Shown: positions 19,186 to 32,274 of the stretch, one piece after another
Layout: each line of letters begins with the position of its first letter
Numbering within the stretch: the first letter of the stretch is position 1
Origin: Misgurnus anguillicaudatus
Lineage: Eukaryota > Chordata > Actinopteri > Cypriniformes > Cobitidae
DNA length: 64,000 nucleotides
Direction of reading: 5' to 3'
Assembly: GCF_027580225.2 (NCBI RefSeq)
Contig: NC_073356.2
Location: forward strand, 13,669,501-13,733,500
The notes under the pieces: generated by a model
Databases searched by the model: none
The model's input: the letters and a program-made list of their open reading frames with translations, nothing else
What the model was told of the DNA's origin: nothing
Program-made: the position numbers and the translations under genes

Positions 19186-21367
19186 ACACAAGAGCCAATG
19201 AGATTCTACATATTGTTGTGACGCCATATACAATATGTATGCACAATACATAATACGATATGTATGTCTCTGTGGATAACACATTGTTCCACTTCAGAAG
19301 ACATGCATTACCCAATGGAGTCATTTGGAGTCAAGAGCCATGTTGACCCCCATAAAAAAAGACAAAATGATGACACATTAATACAAAATATTTTGGTTGT
19401 GTTTAACTAAAGAAATTAAGAATATACATCTGGGATGGCATAAGGCTGAGAAAGAAATGTTCATATTTGGGGAAAATATTCCAATAACCCCAAACCCACA
19501 AATACAAGGCACAACGGATATAAACATAACCCCTTAACCTGACGCAGACAAATATTGTCAGTTTGTTGTCAAAGTTTTATAAAACCTTTGCCAGTGAACA
19601 TCTTCCCAACACAAACCTGCTGTAACTCAATCCGCCCCACTAATCATCCAGAAATCTTGCAGAAGCAGAACCCATTGAAAATGTACGGCCACAATGCTAT
19701 TAAGATGAAACGAAAGCATGTAATTATGTTTTGTGCTTCTGTTTGGAAGCATCTGCTTTGATTACACTCGAATATACAGGAGGGGTGTGTACCCGATGAC
19801 ACAAACAAACACAAACACACTTTTTCGCAACGCTGCCTGCCATGAGTCTGCCAGTACGTGTGTGTGTGCGTGCACATGGGTGAGAAAGAGAGACGGAGAT
19901 CTCTTGCAGACAAGCCGATACAGGCAGTGCTGTGTTCTTGATGCTTGGCCAGGAGAAATGAGGCACACACACACACACACGTCTTATAGTTTCACCATTA
20001 TGAGACTAAAAAGATACTATCGACCTCTTCCTCTCCCCCTGACCTACATTACACAAACACATTGCCAGTGTCTTTCATATACACACGCATATATACCCAT
20101 GACCCACTAAGCGTCACTTCAAAAACTGCCAATCAAACTTAAAATATTAACCACTTCCTTTGTGTCACACAGTAAGTGTGCTGGGCTAAAAGTGTGCCAA
20201 ATGATGCCAACAACTCAATTTCGCCCACGAGTGGCTGCCGTAAGGACCGTAAAACTGATCTCAGAGCAGCCCAAGACTTACCGAGCTCTGAACTCAACCA
20301 ATACCACACAATGCCTCCGAATCAGTCCTTTGAGAAAATATCTGGCTCCACCACTAAAAGGCAGATGCTCTGGAAGCAGCAATCCACTGAGTGTCTAATG
20401 GAGGGAGAAATGTCCTTTGAGAGGAGCAAGTGCTGGCCTAATGCATTACAACCATTTGCACTCATAAGCTATACAAGTACAATGCTTCTGTGCCTTTGTA
20501 CTTAAAAGAATTCATTGTACAGTAATGAGAAATACAAAAGGATCAGAATGTGTATTTGCAATACAAATGCATTTGCGTACCTGTCAAATTCCATTAGCTT
20601 CAAGTCACTCCAGTTTATTATGATTTTAGAGTGAAAAACATTGCTGATAAATATCTACATTCAGCTATAAATCTGTTTCAGCTCCTCATGACAACTGTTA
20701 ATGTGCTGAGTGTCTGTTTAGTGTTTTAAACAGACATGTTTGAAACCGTTTCATGATGTCCTTCAGCTCAAGTGACTATAAGAAGAGTGTTGTGCAACCA
20801 GTTCAACCGTTGTTGCAGGACGACAGTAATCATAGTTCAACTATTCTTTATTCAGCTATAAGATCTCAAATGGTCTTTTATGTCAGTGACCTCTCATCTC
20901 CAGAAGTCTGATAGAAAGACAACAGGTGAGGTTTGAAGGCTGGTTAACCACACATACAAAAATAATGAAAAACTCGTAACACTTGACAGTTCCCGCCACT
21001 CCCGGCACGTTGTGGTCTTCAGCTGGGCCTTAACAGAATGGGTCAGGATAGAAGTAAGATAAATCAAACAGAATGAGGAACAACAAGGAAGCAGAACATG
21101 GATGAATGAAGAAGAATGAGGGAAAACAGGGAATAACCTCGGGAATATTAAGGAAAACAAGGAAGAACAGAGTAGATCTGTTCAAAATTAAGGTAAACAT
21201 GGAAGAACAAATAAAGAACACTGTGGAATAACTGGGGGAAAATTAAAGAGAAGGAAGAACAGGGAATAGCACAAAAAATAAAGGGGAACAATGGGAGAAA
21301 GCATAGGAAAAATTAGGAAGACACAAAAATGAAGGACAGTTGGGAGACTCAAGCAGAACACTTAGCC
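19186..21367. other. Unique non-coding stretch
   Basis: No gene or element recognised. CA-rich microsatellites at 19855-19880 and 19962-19980 cause His/Thr- and Cys/Val-rich chance frames. About 21035-21320 is purine-rich (gaagaacag-like units). Confidence 0.5.
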
Positions 21368-21557
21368 TAGGGGTAGGCAAGTCCAGTCCTAGAGAGCCGC
21401 AGACTTGCAGAGTTTACCTCCAACCCCAGTAAAAACACCCGAACAAGCTAAGTAATGTCTTCAAGATTATTAAGCCTTTATGGAGGTGAGATTGTTTCAG
21501 GGTTGGAGCTTAACTCTGCAGGACTGCGGTTCTCTGAACTGAACTCGCCTACCCCCT
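21368..21557. mobile_element. Short hAT-type MITE ('GGGGTAGGCAAGTCCAGTCC')
   Basis: Left end aggggtaggcaagtccagtc, inverted right end gaactcgcctacccccta. The interior pairs ttgcagagtttacctccaac with its complement. A family common in teleosts. Confidence 0.75.
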
Positions 21558-23447
21558 ATAGTGGTCACGATATTACTTATTGGGTAGTGCCAAAGTAAAA
21601 AGAACTGAATCTGCTTTGTCATGGAGGTAGTGTCCTGGACAAGCCCCTGTCCACAGTCACAATGGGTGAAGATGGACAGGATGCACTTTCTAAATTACAA
21701 CCGAACTCAAACATTTTCTGTTTGCTTCTCACTCAACCTGAGCCCACTGGTTAGCCCGAACTGCATCAATACGGTTTAAAGTTGGCACAGTAAAAGCGTA
21801 CTGTGGGGGCTTATATATGTATTCACTCATCACAGGGGGCTTTTCTTTCTCGGGTAGGTAAATAAATCACTGTGATTTAGTGGAACGTTGTCTCCAAGTG
21901 GCTGTGGGTGACTTCACATTGGTCGCTCAATAAAGGTTGGTTATGATCAGTACGGTGTAAGCATGACACATTCCGTCATTCGAGTGTCGCCAGGCCTTTG
22001 TGGCCAATTAGTCCACTGGCTGACTAAGATCCTCTTCAAGTGGGGTGGACCATCTGGGTGGGCAAATTTATGAAGCTTGGACAAACACGAGGAGCTCCAC
22101 TACAACCTGGGACCAAGCCACCCTGGGACAGCGTATGGGAGGTCTTTCAAGTTGTTTATAAAAAGGAAGTCTGGACAAAGCAACTGGAGACACAAGCAGT
22201 AATGAAGTCATAGCCTCAAAACCGAAACCACATCACATAGCTCATTTCTGTGCCACTAATGAGTCATAAGTAAGGTTGACATGAAAGTAACATATTTTGG
22301 GATGAGTCACGGGACAGTAGCGAGAGTTTGAGTCCGATTGCTCAGTAAACATCCTCCACTTTGTGAAGTCAAAGAGCAGTAAATGACACAAAAAAAATAT
22401 GACATCTGGAAGGACTAACAATTTCCAGTTTTTGCAAATGAGCAAAGCACTTTGTCTGAGAGAGGTTGAATAATTGAGAATGAAAGGAAAGTCGGAAATG
22501 ACTAAAATAACTGCTAAAAGGAACAATGCATCTGACTCAAAGACACCGACTTACTATTCTACCTCATAATCAAATCCCAAGGCTTTGAGCGCACACAACA
22601 GTACAGTCATGTCCTAGTCAAGCAAATCAAATCTATCTGAAAATATAGCTTCGGCCTAAATGGTCTGCAAGTCCAATTTGTGCCATTAGTCATTTTAAGG
22701 TTCACATAAAGGTGTTAACAAGCACTACCTATGAGGTCACTATTTGCCCTTGATGCACCCTTTTTGTGGCACCTGCACTGGTGTGGACTTTACACTGGAC
22801 AACTACCCAAAAGTCTAACCCATATTATACCATACTGTTGTGTATTGTACTGGGTATACTTCACTTTTTTACATACGCAAGGGTCAGTATAGAGTGCGCA
22901 TGACGTCATCAGAATAGTACACGCATATACTGCACATCAAAGATTGGTGGTCAGAGCCATATTGATGTACTGTAAAAACGTTCATTTCTTATGTCTGTTA
23001 TGTTATACATCTCTGTTATATGTATTGTAACATTGTGCACAAAACAACAGGAATACATCCTTAATATCAGACTTTAAAAGGCTTTTAATGTCTGTCAAGT
23101 GAAGTAGTTTGTTTTCTTTACTCAGCTAAAAATAAGCCATGTGCCACTAAGGGAACTCCAGGAAACGATGTTAAAAATCATTCATGAGGTCACAAGTAAA
23201 GTTGTGCGGAATTCTTGAGGTTGAGCCGGCACACTCTGAATTCTCATTCCAGACATTCCTGCAGCCTTTGAACTAGCGTCAAACACTGAATAGAGAAAAG
23301 GAATGCAGGGCAACCCAAATTTAACACATTCACCGCAACATACGCTGACACAGTGACGCTGGAGGTGTGATGAGATTCAGTTAAGGAAATAGCGCCATCG
23401 CTGTAGTGTCTTAACTAATTGGATTATTTTCCCACAAGCTCTTTTGT

Positions 23448-23496
<49 letters not shown>

Positions 23497-24608
23497 CCGC
23501 ACATGTATCAGTACCAGACAGTCTTCTGCGCTGTAGTAAACTGAGCACATGAGCTTTATTACCTACTGAATAAAGTAAAAGGAGCTGCGATCCATGCACT
23601 GCTGGTGAGAATAACCTCAAAAATTAGCAATGAATCAAAAATGACCCTTTAGTAACACGCTTCTTTGGTTTGAAAGTTCTTGTTGACCATGGTTGTTCAC
23701 AGACAAGGGCTATCCTATTATATAATTGCTTCAAGCTCCAATTTCCACAATGTGATGGTATCAAGAATCGGCTTGTCTGACCCTGGACTGTATCACCGCT
23801 TTTTAATTCAACAAAAGAGAGGTTATCTATAGCAGAATCCAGGCCTATGGCTAGACCTGGCCACAACATCTGCTAAATTAAGAGCATTCATTGATCTCTG
23901 CCACTGTCTTACAGGAACCAGAGGACACAGTCCAGATGTCCAGATATGCTGGTCACCTGCTATGCTTGCAAACACACCCCTTAGACAAGTATTTATATAT
24001 AGTACTATCTGACCTGCTCGCAAGTCTCTGAAACGTTTTTCCTTAAGATGTTCCTTGCTGATCAGGCACAACACGTGACTTAAAGCATAAGAAAATGCAT
24101 CAGCACTTAATGAAAATAGGTTGTCACATTTGTTAACACGGAGTCCTGGAATGAGGAGACGGGCCGGCTTTCTCACCACAGACACTGCGCTATTCTGGAG
24201 GCCGAGCCATGGGAGGGACAAATCACACATATCAGCCAGCCTTCCCACCCAAATCTCTCCCTCCTCCAGTGACAGGAACTACTGACTTCTCTGTTGGGAA
24301 CCAAGCCTACAGTGCTCCCATTGTAAGAGCCAGTCTCCCACACGTGATTGAGGGAAAACTCAACACAAATGCTCCCATTCTACAAGGACGTGGAAGGAAA
24401 AGAATGATGGGGATGTAGAGGGGATAGGAGGGGTAGACGGATGCGACGTCACCGCTGGTTGAACCTCTGAGCCCTGAGTGGGAGAGCTGGCCAAGGAGAT
24501 TGTGGGAAACAAGAATGGCGTTAAAGCAGCAAGGGGAAGATAATCGACATCCTGTAAAGCAGATGGACTGGACAGCATCATCTCTGCTTAGCCTTGGAGC
24601 GAAAGATA
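21558..24608. other. Unique intronic stretch
   Basis: No exon found on either strand. The longest open frame of the window (minus strand, 23823-24248, 141 codons) lies here but shows no domain or splice context. A fragment similar to the unassigned repeat at 31.8 kb occurs near 22850-22960 (agggtcagtatagagtgcgc). Confidence 0.5.
23452..23492. repeat. (TC)n microsatellite
   Basis: About 20 uninterrupted CT units. Confidence 0.95.
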
Positions 24609-25438
24609 TTAAAAGGTTAACTCACCCCCATGTCGTCCAAAATGTTGATGTCTTTGTTCAGTCGAGAAGAAATTAAGTTAAGAAAAACATCCCAGGATTT
24701 TTCTCAATTTAATAGACTTTATTGGATTGCAACGATTTACAGTTCCAATGCAGTTTTAAATTGCAGTTTTAACACAAATGTCTCTAAACGATCCCAAACG
24801 AGGCATAAGGGTCTTATCTAGCGAAACAATCGTCATTTTTGTCAAGAAAAAAAGTACTTTTAAACCACAACTTCTCGTTTTAAACCAGCCGTGTGACTTG
24901 CCAGTTCTTAAGTAATACATAAGTACGTCGAAAGGTCACGCATGAAATATCCAAAACTACCGCCCCAGTGTTTACAAATGTAGAGAAAGAGGACCGTTAC
25001 AACGTTGTTGTATGTGGAAAGATACTTATTCATGTTTTTGTGTCAGTTTATTGTTGAAAATGATCCGCAAATGTGCGTTTCACATTTGTGACGCTTCGAT
25101 GTGCTTACCCATTACGTGAGGTCGCGCGTCACATGGCTGGTGCAAGACTAGACTAGTTGTGGTTTAAAAAGTGCATATTTTTCTTGCCAAAAATGATAAT
25201 CATTTAGCTAGATAAGACCCTTATGCCCCGTTTGGTATCGTTTAGAGCCCTTTGAAGCTGCTTTGTCGAAACAGCAATTTTAAACTGCATTTAAACTGAG
25301 GTCCTATAAAGTCTATTAAATTAAGAAAAATCTTGGAATGTTTTCCTCAAAAAACTATTTTTTTTCTTGACTGAACAAAGAAAGACATCAACATTTTGAA
25401 TGTCATCTTTTTTTTAAGAAAGTGGAGTAATCCTTTAA
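24609..25438. mobile_element. TTAA MITE family Y, copy 1 (about 830 bp)
   Basis: TTAA at both ends, with the right end ggagtaatcctttaa. Long inverted arms: aatgttgatgtctttgttca at 24641 and its complement near 25375; cgaggcataagggtcttatc near 24800 opposite ataagacccttatgcccc near 25211. Non-coding. Confidence 0.82.
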
Positions 25439-25941
25439 CAGAAGATCAGGGAAGACTGTTGTTTGAGATAGAAACTAGCAGTAAATTGCTCAAATGGGAC
25501 ATCTGACTCAAAAAATAAAATACAAATAATAAAAGGTTAAAGCCCTTGGCATTTAAAACCAAAAGTTTACCCAACCTAAGTCGGAAACTGCATTACGCAC
25601 CCGGAGATCCATTTAGATTCCCCCACCCCTGTGTGCATGGCTCTGAGAAATCAATGAAACTCCAGGAAGCGAGCTGATTAGATTCTGCGCTTCAGCTGCA
25701 TGCATGAGCCTTTCATCATGTTTACTCCTACTCGCCTCTATCTAAACATGTGTAACTGCACTTTTTAATCAGCTAATACACAGCAGGCGGCAATGAAAGC
25801 TGCCACGAGAGGTTCTGAAACTTCCATAAGCCACTCACCATATACGCAAAAAGATATAAAACACTTAGTACAAAATGCGACAAGCTGCGTAACTTGACAG
25901 TTGGCATGGTACTGAGGATCTTGAAGCTGAAATTGTACGTC

Positions 25942-26116
25942 AGGGCTAATCAACTCTAGTCTTAAAGGGCCAGTGTCCTACAGAGTTCAGGTCTAACCCT
26001 AATGTAACACACCTGCCATTTTCAAATAATCCTGTAGACTTTGATTAGCTTCTTCAGGCAGGTTGGTTAAACTCTTCAGGACAGCAGCCCTCCAGGAACT
26101 GAGTCGACTTGCCCTG
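25942..26116. mobile_element. Degenerate hAT-type MITE
   Basis: cagggctaatcaactctagtc at the left and ccctccaggaactgagtcga at the right resemble the two ends of the family at 21368. Divergent, without clear target duplication. Confidence 0.5.
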
Positions 26117-26207
26117 CATACGCTATGGAATACTGCATGCTGGCAGTTAACTCTTACACATGGTTAGAAACTCGAACTTAACCTCATAACTTCTTCATTA
26201 GAACACA

Positions 26208-26365
26208 GTCGATGGCCTAGTGGGAAGGTGTTTCGACATGCAGCATGCATTTGGTGATCTAAGTTTGATTCCCAGCTCAAGGTCTTTTTGCAGGTCTGGT
26301 TACTTTCTCTCCACCCTGTACTTGCTATACTTGTCCAGTAAAGGCACAAAATACTGAAAAATAAA
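26208..26365 (+). mobile_element. tRNA-derived SINE, second type
   Basis: A-box-like gatggcctagtgggaaggtg and B-box-like aagtttgattcccagctc are followed by a pyrimidine-rich body (ctttctctccaccctgtac) and the end agtaaaggcacaaaatactg. This matches a known teleost tRNA SINE layout ending in 'aataaaggcaaaa'. Its 3' end abuts element V. Confidence 0.72.
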
Positions 26366-27254
26366 GCCTGGTTTCACAGACAAGGCTTAGCTAAAGCAAA
26401 GACTAGGCCTTAGTTAAATTAAAATGTTTAAGCATCTTTAAAAAACATGCCTGAGAGAATCATTTTATAAGTGTGTATCATGAGACAAATAAAAAGTCTT
26501 TGATTTTAGGATCTGTCAGTGCAAGTTATTTTCAAATCAAACATGTATTAGTCTAGGACTAGGCTTAAAGGAATATTCCATTTTCTTAAAAGAAAAATCC
26601 AGATAATTTACTCACCACCATGTCATCCAAAATGTTGATGTCTTTCTTTGTTCAGTCGAGAAGAAATTATGTTTTTTGAGGAAAACATTGCAGGATTTTT
26701 CTCATTTTAATGGACTTTAATAGACACCAACAATTAATACTTAACTCAACACTTAACAGTTTTTTTCAACGGAGTTTCAAAGAACTATAAACAATCCCAA
26801 ACGAGGCATAAGGGTCTCATCTAGCAAAACGACCGTCATTTTCGACAACAAAAACAACAAATATCCACCTCTATAGCACAACTTCTCGTTTAGATCCGGT
26901 CGTCATGCGCTAGCCTGACCCGACGCAATACGTCATCACGTCAATGGGTCACAGTAAAAAATGACAATCGTTTTGCTAGATAAGACCCTTATGCCTCGTT
27001 TGGGATGGTTTATAGTCCTTTGAAACTCCGCTGAAAAAACTGTTAAGTGTTGAGTTAAGTATTAATTGTTGGTGTCTATTAAAGTCCATTAAAATGAGAA
27101 AAATCCTGCAATGTTTTCCTCAAAAAACATAATTTCTTCTCGACTGAACAAAGAAAGACATCAACATTTTGGATGACATTGTGGTAAGTAAATTATCTGG
27201 ATTTTTCTTTTAAGAAAATGGAATATTCCTTTAAGCCTTGTCTGTCAAACCAGG
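26366..27254. mobile_element. Element V, split by a family Y MITE
   Basis: Ends are cctggtttcacagacaagg and ccttgtctgtcaaaccagg, an almost perfect inverted pair. V sequence is 26366-26564 plus 27235-27254. The inner junction reads ctaggc|TTAA ... TTAA|gcct, so the insertion used a TTAA near the V 3' end. V is an abundant teleost MITE. Confidence 0.88.
26565..27234. mobile_element. TTAA MITE family Y, copy 2 (670 bp)
   Basis: TTAA at 26565-26568 and 27231-27234. Termini aggaatattccattttctta and its complement. The arms run for more than 250 bases, including ataagggtctcatctagcaa opposite tgctagataagacccttatg. Confidence 0.92.
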
Positions 27255-28106
27255 GGAAAACCTCATTTGTTTTGCTATGGTCAGGATAAACAAAATAGCA
27301 ACGTGCACCTTAACATGACACTGATTTCTTTCAATGCATCACCTGTGACCTTGTCTATATTTACAGTCCCCACACTGCGAGTCAACCTGAAACCGATCTC
27401 AGAGCAGAAATCATATTCGACTTCCTCTAAAATGTCACAGGCCAGGGAAAACACAGAGGGAAACCCCATTTCATTAACATTTTTAGTTAAACACGGCCAC
27501 CCTACAGTTCACACAGATTCGCAACGTGCAATACAAATCAATCCACAGACTCATTTTAACCAAGTCATTAGAAGCAGACATGATTAAAAACACAATCTTC
27601 TTTTTTCCAAGCACTATCGATTTCTGCATCTCTGTGAGGTGTAGGTAACTTAACACATCATTGGTTAAAACAATGAGGTGACAGCACAATAACATTTCAA
27701 CAGAACCTGGAGAAAAGGTGGGAGTTCAATAGAGGTAAGTCAGCCAATCGCTGATGCTGAAAGGTACCGGGGCTGGATTCTGATTTAAATATCTAGGTTA
27801 AGCAAAGCTTTCGTTCCAGCGCAAGTGACTCAAGACACTTTCACTGAGAGGAAATGGTGATCAAATAGAAAAAAAACAGAAAAACAGAGGGAGGGGAAAA
27901 CACAGCTTACAAAGTGAAGAATATTCAGCATGTGAAATCTCTTTTAAAATATAGCATTATAATGACGCAGATAAATCAACTTGATTTTAAAAGACAAGTT
28001 CAGTATTTTACACTTAAGCCTTGCTTTCAGATTGTTTATGATGAAATAGAACGGTTTTGACTTTTTTATTATGTCAAAGAAATTGTTCGTCTTTGTGCTC
28101 TTTCAA
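27255..28106. other. Unique intronic stretch
   Basis: No exon, simple repeat or element termini recognised. Confidence 0.5.
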
Positions 28107-28612
28107 TTAAAGGGGACATTTCACAAACATTTTAACATGTAAAATAAATCTTTGGTGACCCCGGGGTACACCATGTGAAGTTTTAGCCCAAAGTACCATA
28201 TAGATAATTTATTATAAAATGTTAAAATTGCCACTTTGTAGGTGTGAGCAAAAATGTCCCTTTTAAATGCAAATGAGCTGATGAAATGCAAACACTGGTC
28301 ACCATAATAGTGGTTTGTGAAATTGAAACTTGTCAGATGGTGCTGTCAATTATTTCTTCCTCTCTCTCTCTCTGGACTAAATGGCAGTGCGATGGTTGGA
28401 CAGTGCAGATTAAGGGGCGGTATTATTATAATAAAATCCCATTTTGACACCACAAATACCCTATTTTTTCACATCCTTGCAGAGAATGGTTTACCAAAAC
28501 TAATTTACTGGGTTGACCTTTTTCACATTTTCTAAGTTGATAGAAGGACTGGGGACCCAAATATAGCACTTAAAGATGGAAAAAGTCAGGTTTTCATGAT
28601 ATGCCCCCTTTA
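28107..28612. mobile_element. TTAA MITE family S, copy 1
   Basis: TTAAAGGGGACATTTCACAA at the left and tatgccccctttaa at the right. The interior has gccactttgtaggtgtgagc and gcaaatgagctgatgaaatg, both repeated in the copy at 55339-55850. Very common type in cyprinids. Confidence 0.88.
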
Positions 28613-29556
28613 AAATAGTTTGCAAACCCAGTTTCATTACAAATTCAAGTCAAAGTGTTTAAAAAAATGGAATTAACATCTGAAAAACAAATGAAAATAT
28701 GAAATACTTATACTTTTAAGGGCATCCATTTGACACATGCCCCAAGGATATCCACACGGCATGCAAGAAAACCCAAAAATAAACGAAAGCTGGACATGAG
28801 TGACAGGACAGATGAAAAGGGCAGGCGTACAATGATTGTACAAATGATCCCAATGATCATTTAGCAGATACAGTAACAATAAGAGCAATATGACCCAAGG
28901 ACCTGTTATGTGTCTCTGAGAGCTTTTATAGCGCCTATTATCATTGCATGAAGAAAAGCGTTCGAACTGGAGACAATCTGACTGAATGAATTACGTTTAT
29001 GGCCATTTAAAGAAATTTTCAACAATGCCAGATGGCTCATCACAGGCGCATAGTGCTGCCTGCCCAAAAAGACAAAGCAAGAAAGCAAAATCGTTTTTTA
29101 AGCTGCTACCAGTAAGACATGCAGTCAATTTTAAATCAAAAGAAGTGGCAGGAAATGCCAAGCTGGCCGTGGCATGTCAACAACATTTTGCGTCAAGGAT
29201 TCTCTCAATATTTGTAAAATAAAAAAACAAAACATGCCGAAAAAGAGCTGGGTGGAAAAAAAGGCCTCAGGGTCAAAAAAAGTGTGCTTTTGGATTGTCA
29301 CACTTACACAAAAAGACAGCGATTTTTGTTTTCCTTTTTTATTTGGAATAAAACACTTCCTGCATACTACTGCATATTTGTAAAAATAGTATGTGTAACA
29401 TTTCAAACAACATCATACTTTTCCATTGTCACATGACTTTAGTGAGTTTACATGGACTGTTTTTATCGAGCTACTGCAGGTTTGCGATTGCTTAATCTCT
29501 TTGTTTAAGTATATCTCAACTCATTTCTCTGTTTCAAAACGGTCTAGGCGAATAAC
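28613..29556. other. Unique intronic stretch
   Basis: Nothing recognised. Short frames on both strands lack splice context. Confidence 0.5.
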
Positions 29557-30013
29557 CAGTCCTTCCAGAAAAAACGCGGAGTTTTTTTGTGATTGTTGCG
29601 GGCAAAAATCCTTGATTTTGCGGCACGTTTTCTTAAAAAATGCGATGGAATATGCGGGATATTTATGCAATTTATGCGATGGAATTGCGGGAATTTGCGA
29701 AAATTGCGGAACTTGCAAAAGCTGCAATGATGTTCACGTCACTTCATAACGTTCCCATGGCAATAGAGGACACGGCTGCGCTTTTGAGAAGTAAATGCAA
29801 CATTTTCAACTTTCTGCTAATATATATGTGACCTTTTGCTACGAAAATGCGGAGATTATGAAATCATGCAAGCCCCGCATATTTTGTGCGCGGAAATATG
29901 TAATTAATGCGGCGAAAGTGCGTCGTATTTGGAAAAATGCAGCCCCGCATAAATATGCGGACTTTGGCTGATTATGCAATATATCGCGCAATCGCGTTTT
30001 TCTGGAGGGACTG
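29557..30013. mobile_element. hAT-type MITE ('CAGTCCTTCCAGAAAAAACG')
   Basis: Left end cagtccttccagaaaaaacg, inverted right end cgcgtttttctggagggactg. The interior is packed with GCG-containing short repeats (aatgcgatggaatatgcggg). Flanking 8-mers (cgaataac / aaacatct) are not identical, so the insertion is old or one flank has changed. Confidence 0.85.
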
Positions 30014-30419
30014 AAACATCTGTCTCACAGAAAATAAACAATAGCGAATTGTAGCTCAATTATAGCATTATGCAGGTCTATTACGTTAATATTGGAAAAG
30101 CTATTTCAAAAAGACCAAAAGTGTTTATATGGTATCATAAAGTTTTATTTAATTGAAAATTAACTTTTTAAAGTGTACTTAAATTTAATGTTTTACGTTT
30201 AATTCAGTTATAGTCTAAGAAATAAAAATCACTTTTATTTCTAATTCAATTTATGCATTTAGCCAACCTGATATAATGTAATAGTAGTACTAAATGTATT
30301 CGCGAATGCTCCATGTACTACTAACATTGCAGCATTGGTGTGCATGTGTGTGTTTCTGAAAGCATAAGCACCATGGCCAGGACAACCCCCCCCCCCCAAG
30401 TTCCCCATTACACCCAGGG

Positions 30420-30780
30420 ATGTGCGGCGTACCCATCAAAAGCACTTTGTTCAGTCAACCAATCAGAAGCCATTGAAAGATGCCAAGCGACCGAAGGCTT
30501 GGCCAGGCAGCTACGAAGCTCCGCCCACCTCACCCCTCCAGCTCCCCAACAACAGCAGCATGCTGCTCTCTTTCACAGCCACTCATTTGCTCACTCGCAT
30601 GCTCTCTGCTGCGCGAGTAGTTAACTCTTTCCCGGCACAGGTCGAGCATGAAGAGAGATGGCTTTCTCTTAACCACTCAGCGCTTTCGGTTTACGCACGA
30701 GGTCATCAGCTGCGAGTGCCAACAGAAATCCACTCGCACACTCGGTTACGTCTGAATACGAGCCTGGGGGACTCGTGAAT
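30420..30780. promoter_or_regulatory. GC-richer block with CCAAT and GC-box-like sites
   Basis: Locally GC-rich, non-repetitive segment in the presumed jarid2 intron. A CCAAT box in strong context (caaccaatcagaa) lies about 55 bases from a GC-box-like agctccgcccacc. Several CpGs follow. It could be an alternative promoter or enhancer. Two overlapping plus-strand frames of 94 and 118 codons cross it without recognisable motifs. Orientation and activity are unknown. Confidence 0.3.
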
Positions 30781-31797
30781 GAATTGCCGCGAATGCACAC
30801 AAGCTAACGCGACACATATGCTGGCACACGAGCCTTTGGCTAATGTGGGTGCAGCAGAAGGTCAATTTGGTTTATTTAGGAGGTAAACGATCTGAATTAC
30901 TCGTAAAAAGTAACAGTACATCATGATAAAATATCAGTGGTACATAGTACTGAATCTATTTGATACCAACTTTTGTGTAATTGAGTTTGCAGGCTATGGT
31001 AAAATGTGATTGTGAATGGATAAATGCATTTTGTGCCTGTCTTGGCAAGGTATTCTTGAAAACAGATCAGCACATATCGGTCCAATGGATTAGGTTTGCA
31101 GTGTAAATGCACCTTCGCATTAATATTTAAATACGGGACTGTGTTAAAAGCATATTGGTTGCCTTTGATTATCGCTGCGGTATGAAAATTTGTGTATGAT
31201 ATTGTGTCATTTTATTGCTACTGATATTTCTGGTATTGTGACAATCCTCCCGTGCACGCATGTTGGGCAAAAAAGGGCAAAATATTACATTCATGATGTT
31301 GGACATGAGCCCATGTATCATTGTGCAGAAGTGTGGGTTTGGGTAGACTGATGGGCCTGTCATCGTGGCTGTTAACGCTTCAGGCTCTGTATTCTCCTTC
31401 CTCTATTTCTCTTTCTCATGGTGAGCGGCAACAAAGACGGCCCACCCTCCCCATACACGTACACACACCCTGTAAGCAGGGGAGATGAGTTAACAGTAGT
31501 CGAACAGGAAGACAGCCTACAGAGGCCATCTTAAAGCCAGACTTAACCATCCGCTTGTGCGTGTAGGCAAATTATAAGACATTGATCCTTGCATAACACC
31601 GTTTCCCTTTTTGTGCTTTTGTGTAATGCACACTCCTCCAGACACATTTTTCATTTTGTTCAGGAATTGTTTATGGCAAAGCAGTGCACTAGTGCTGCTC
31701 ACATCAGCTTTTGATAGTTTTAGATTTCTCCGAACAAGACCTTTAAGTCCCGCTTGTGGAAGCCAAAACTACCATTTCAATTTTCCTGGTTAAAGCT

Positions 31798-32010
31798 AGA
31801 AGTATAGGCCAGATTTTACGCATATGTGAGGGTCCGTGTACAGTGCGCATGACGCAAATATCATTGTCAGAATAGTATACACAAAACTGTACGCACAACG
31901 CCAGATTTCTGTAATGAAGCATACGTCCCACGTGCAGAGATGCATTGCATTTTGTTGCAATGTGCATGCGTTGAATGTCATTGTACATGTATCAGTCAAA
32001 TAAACTATAC
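31798..32010. repeat. Unassigned interspersed repeat U
   Basis: The segments gtgagggtccgtgtacagtg, gtgcatgcgttg-like and agtcaaataaactatac recur at about 39.44-39.50/40.32-40.52 kb and partly near 22.85 kb. No clear termini; class unknown. Confidence 0.5.
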
Positions 32011-32042
32011 TTTGCAAGACTTTTCTTTGGGCTTAAGGGGAT

Positions 32043-32274
32043 TTAAGGGATAGTTCACAACAAAGCAGATCTGGGGCACCATTGACTTCCACTGTAGAAA
32101 ACAAATAATTACGTGGAAGTGAGTGGTGCCCCAGATCTGTTCGATTATTAACAGTTTTAAAAATAAGTTTTCATTTGTGTTCAGAGGAATATAATTAATA
32201 TACATGTTTAAAAACAACTTGAGGGTGAGTAAATGGTGACAGAATATTCCTTTTTCAGTGAACTATCCCTTTAA
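32043..32274. mobile_element. TTAA MITE of the 'GATAGTTCAC' type
   Basis: TTAAGGGATAGTTCACAAC at the left, gtgaactatccctttaa at the right. Interior inverted pair gatctggggcaccattgac / gtggtgccccagatct. Confidence 0.88.

Noticed and set aside
23823..24248. 141-codon minus-strand open frame, one of the two longest in the window
   Set aside because: No recognisable domain, no promoter or splice context, and surrounding sequence looks like ordinary intron.
30422..30778. 118-codon plus-strand frame in the GC-rich block
   Set aside because: Two overlapping frames are open because of composition; neither shows a motif. Kept only as a regulatory candidate.
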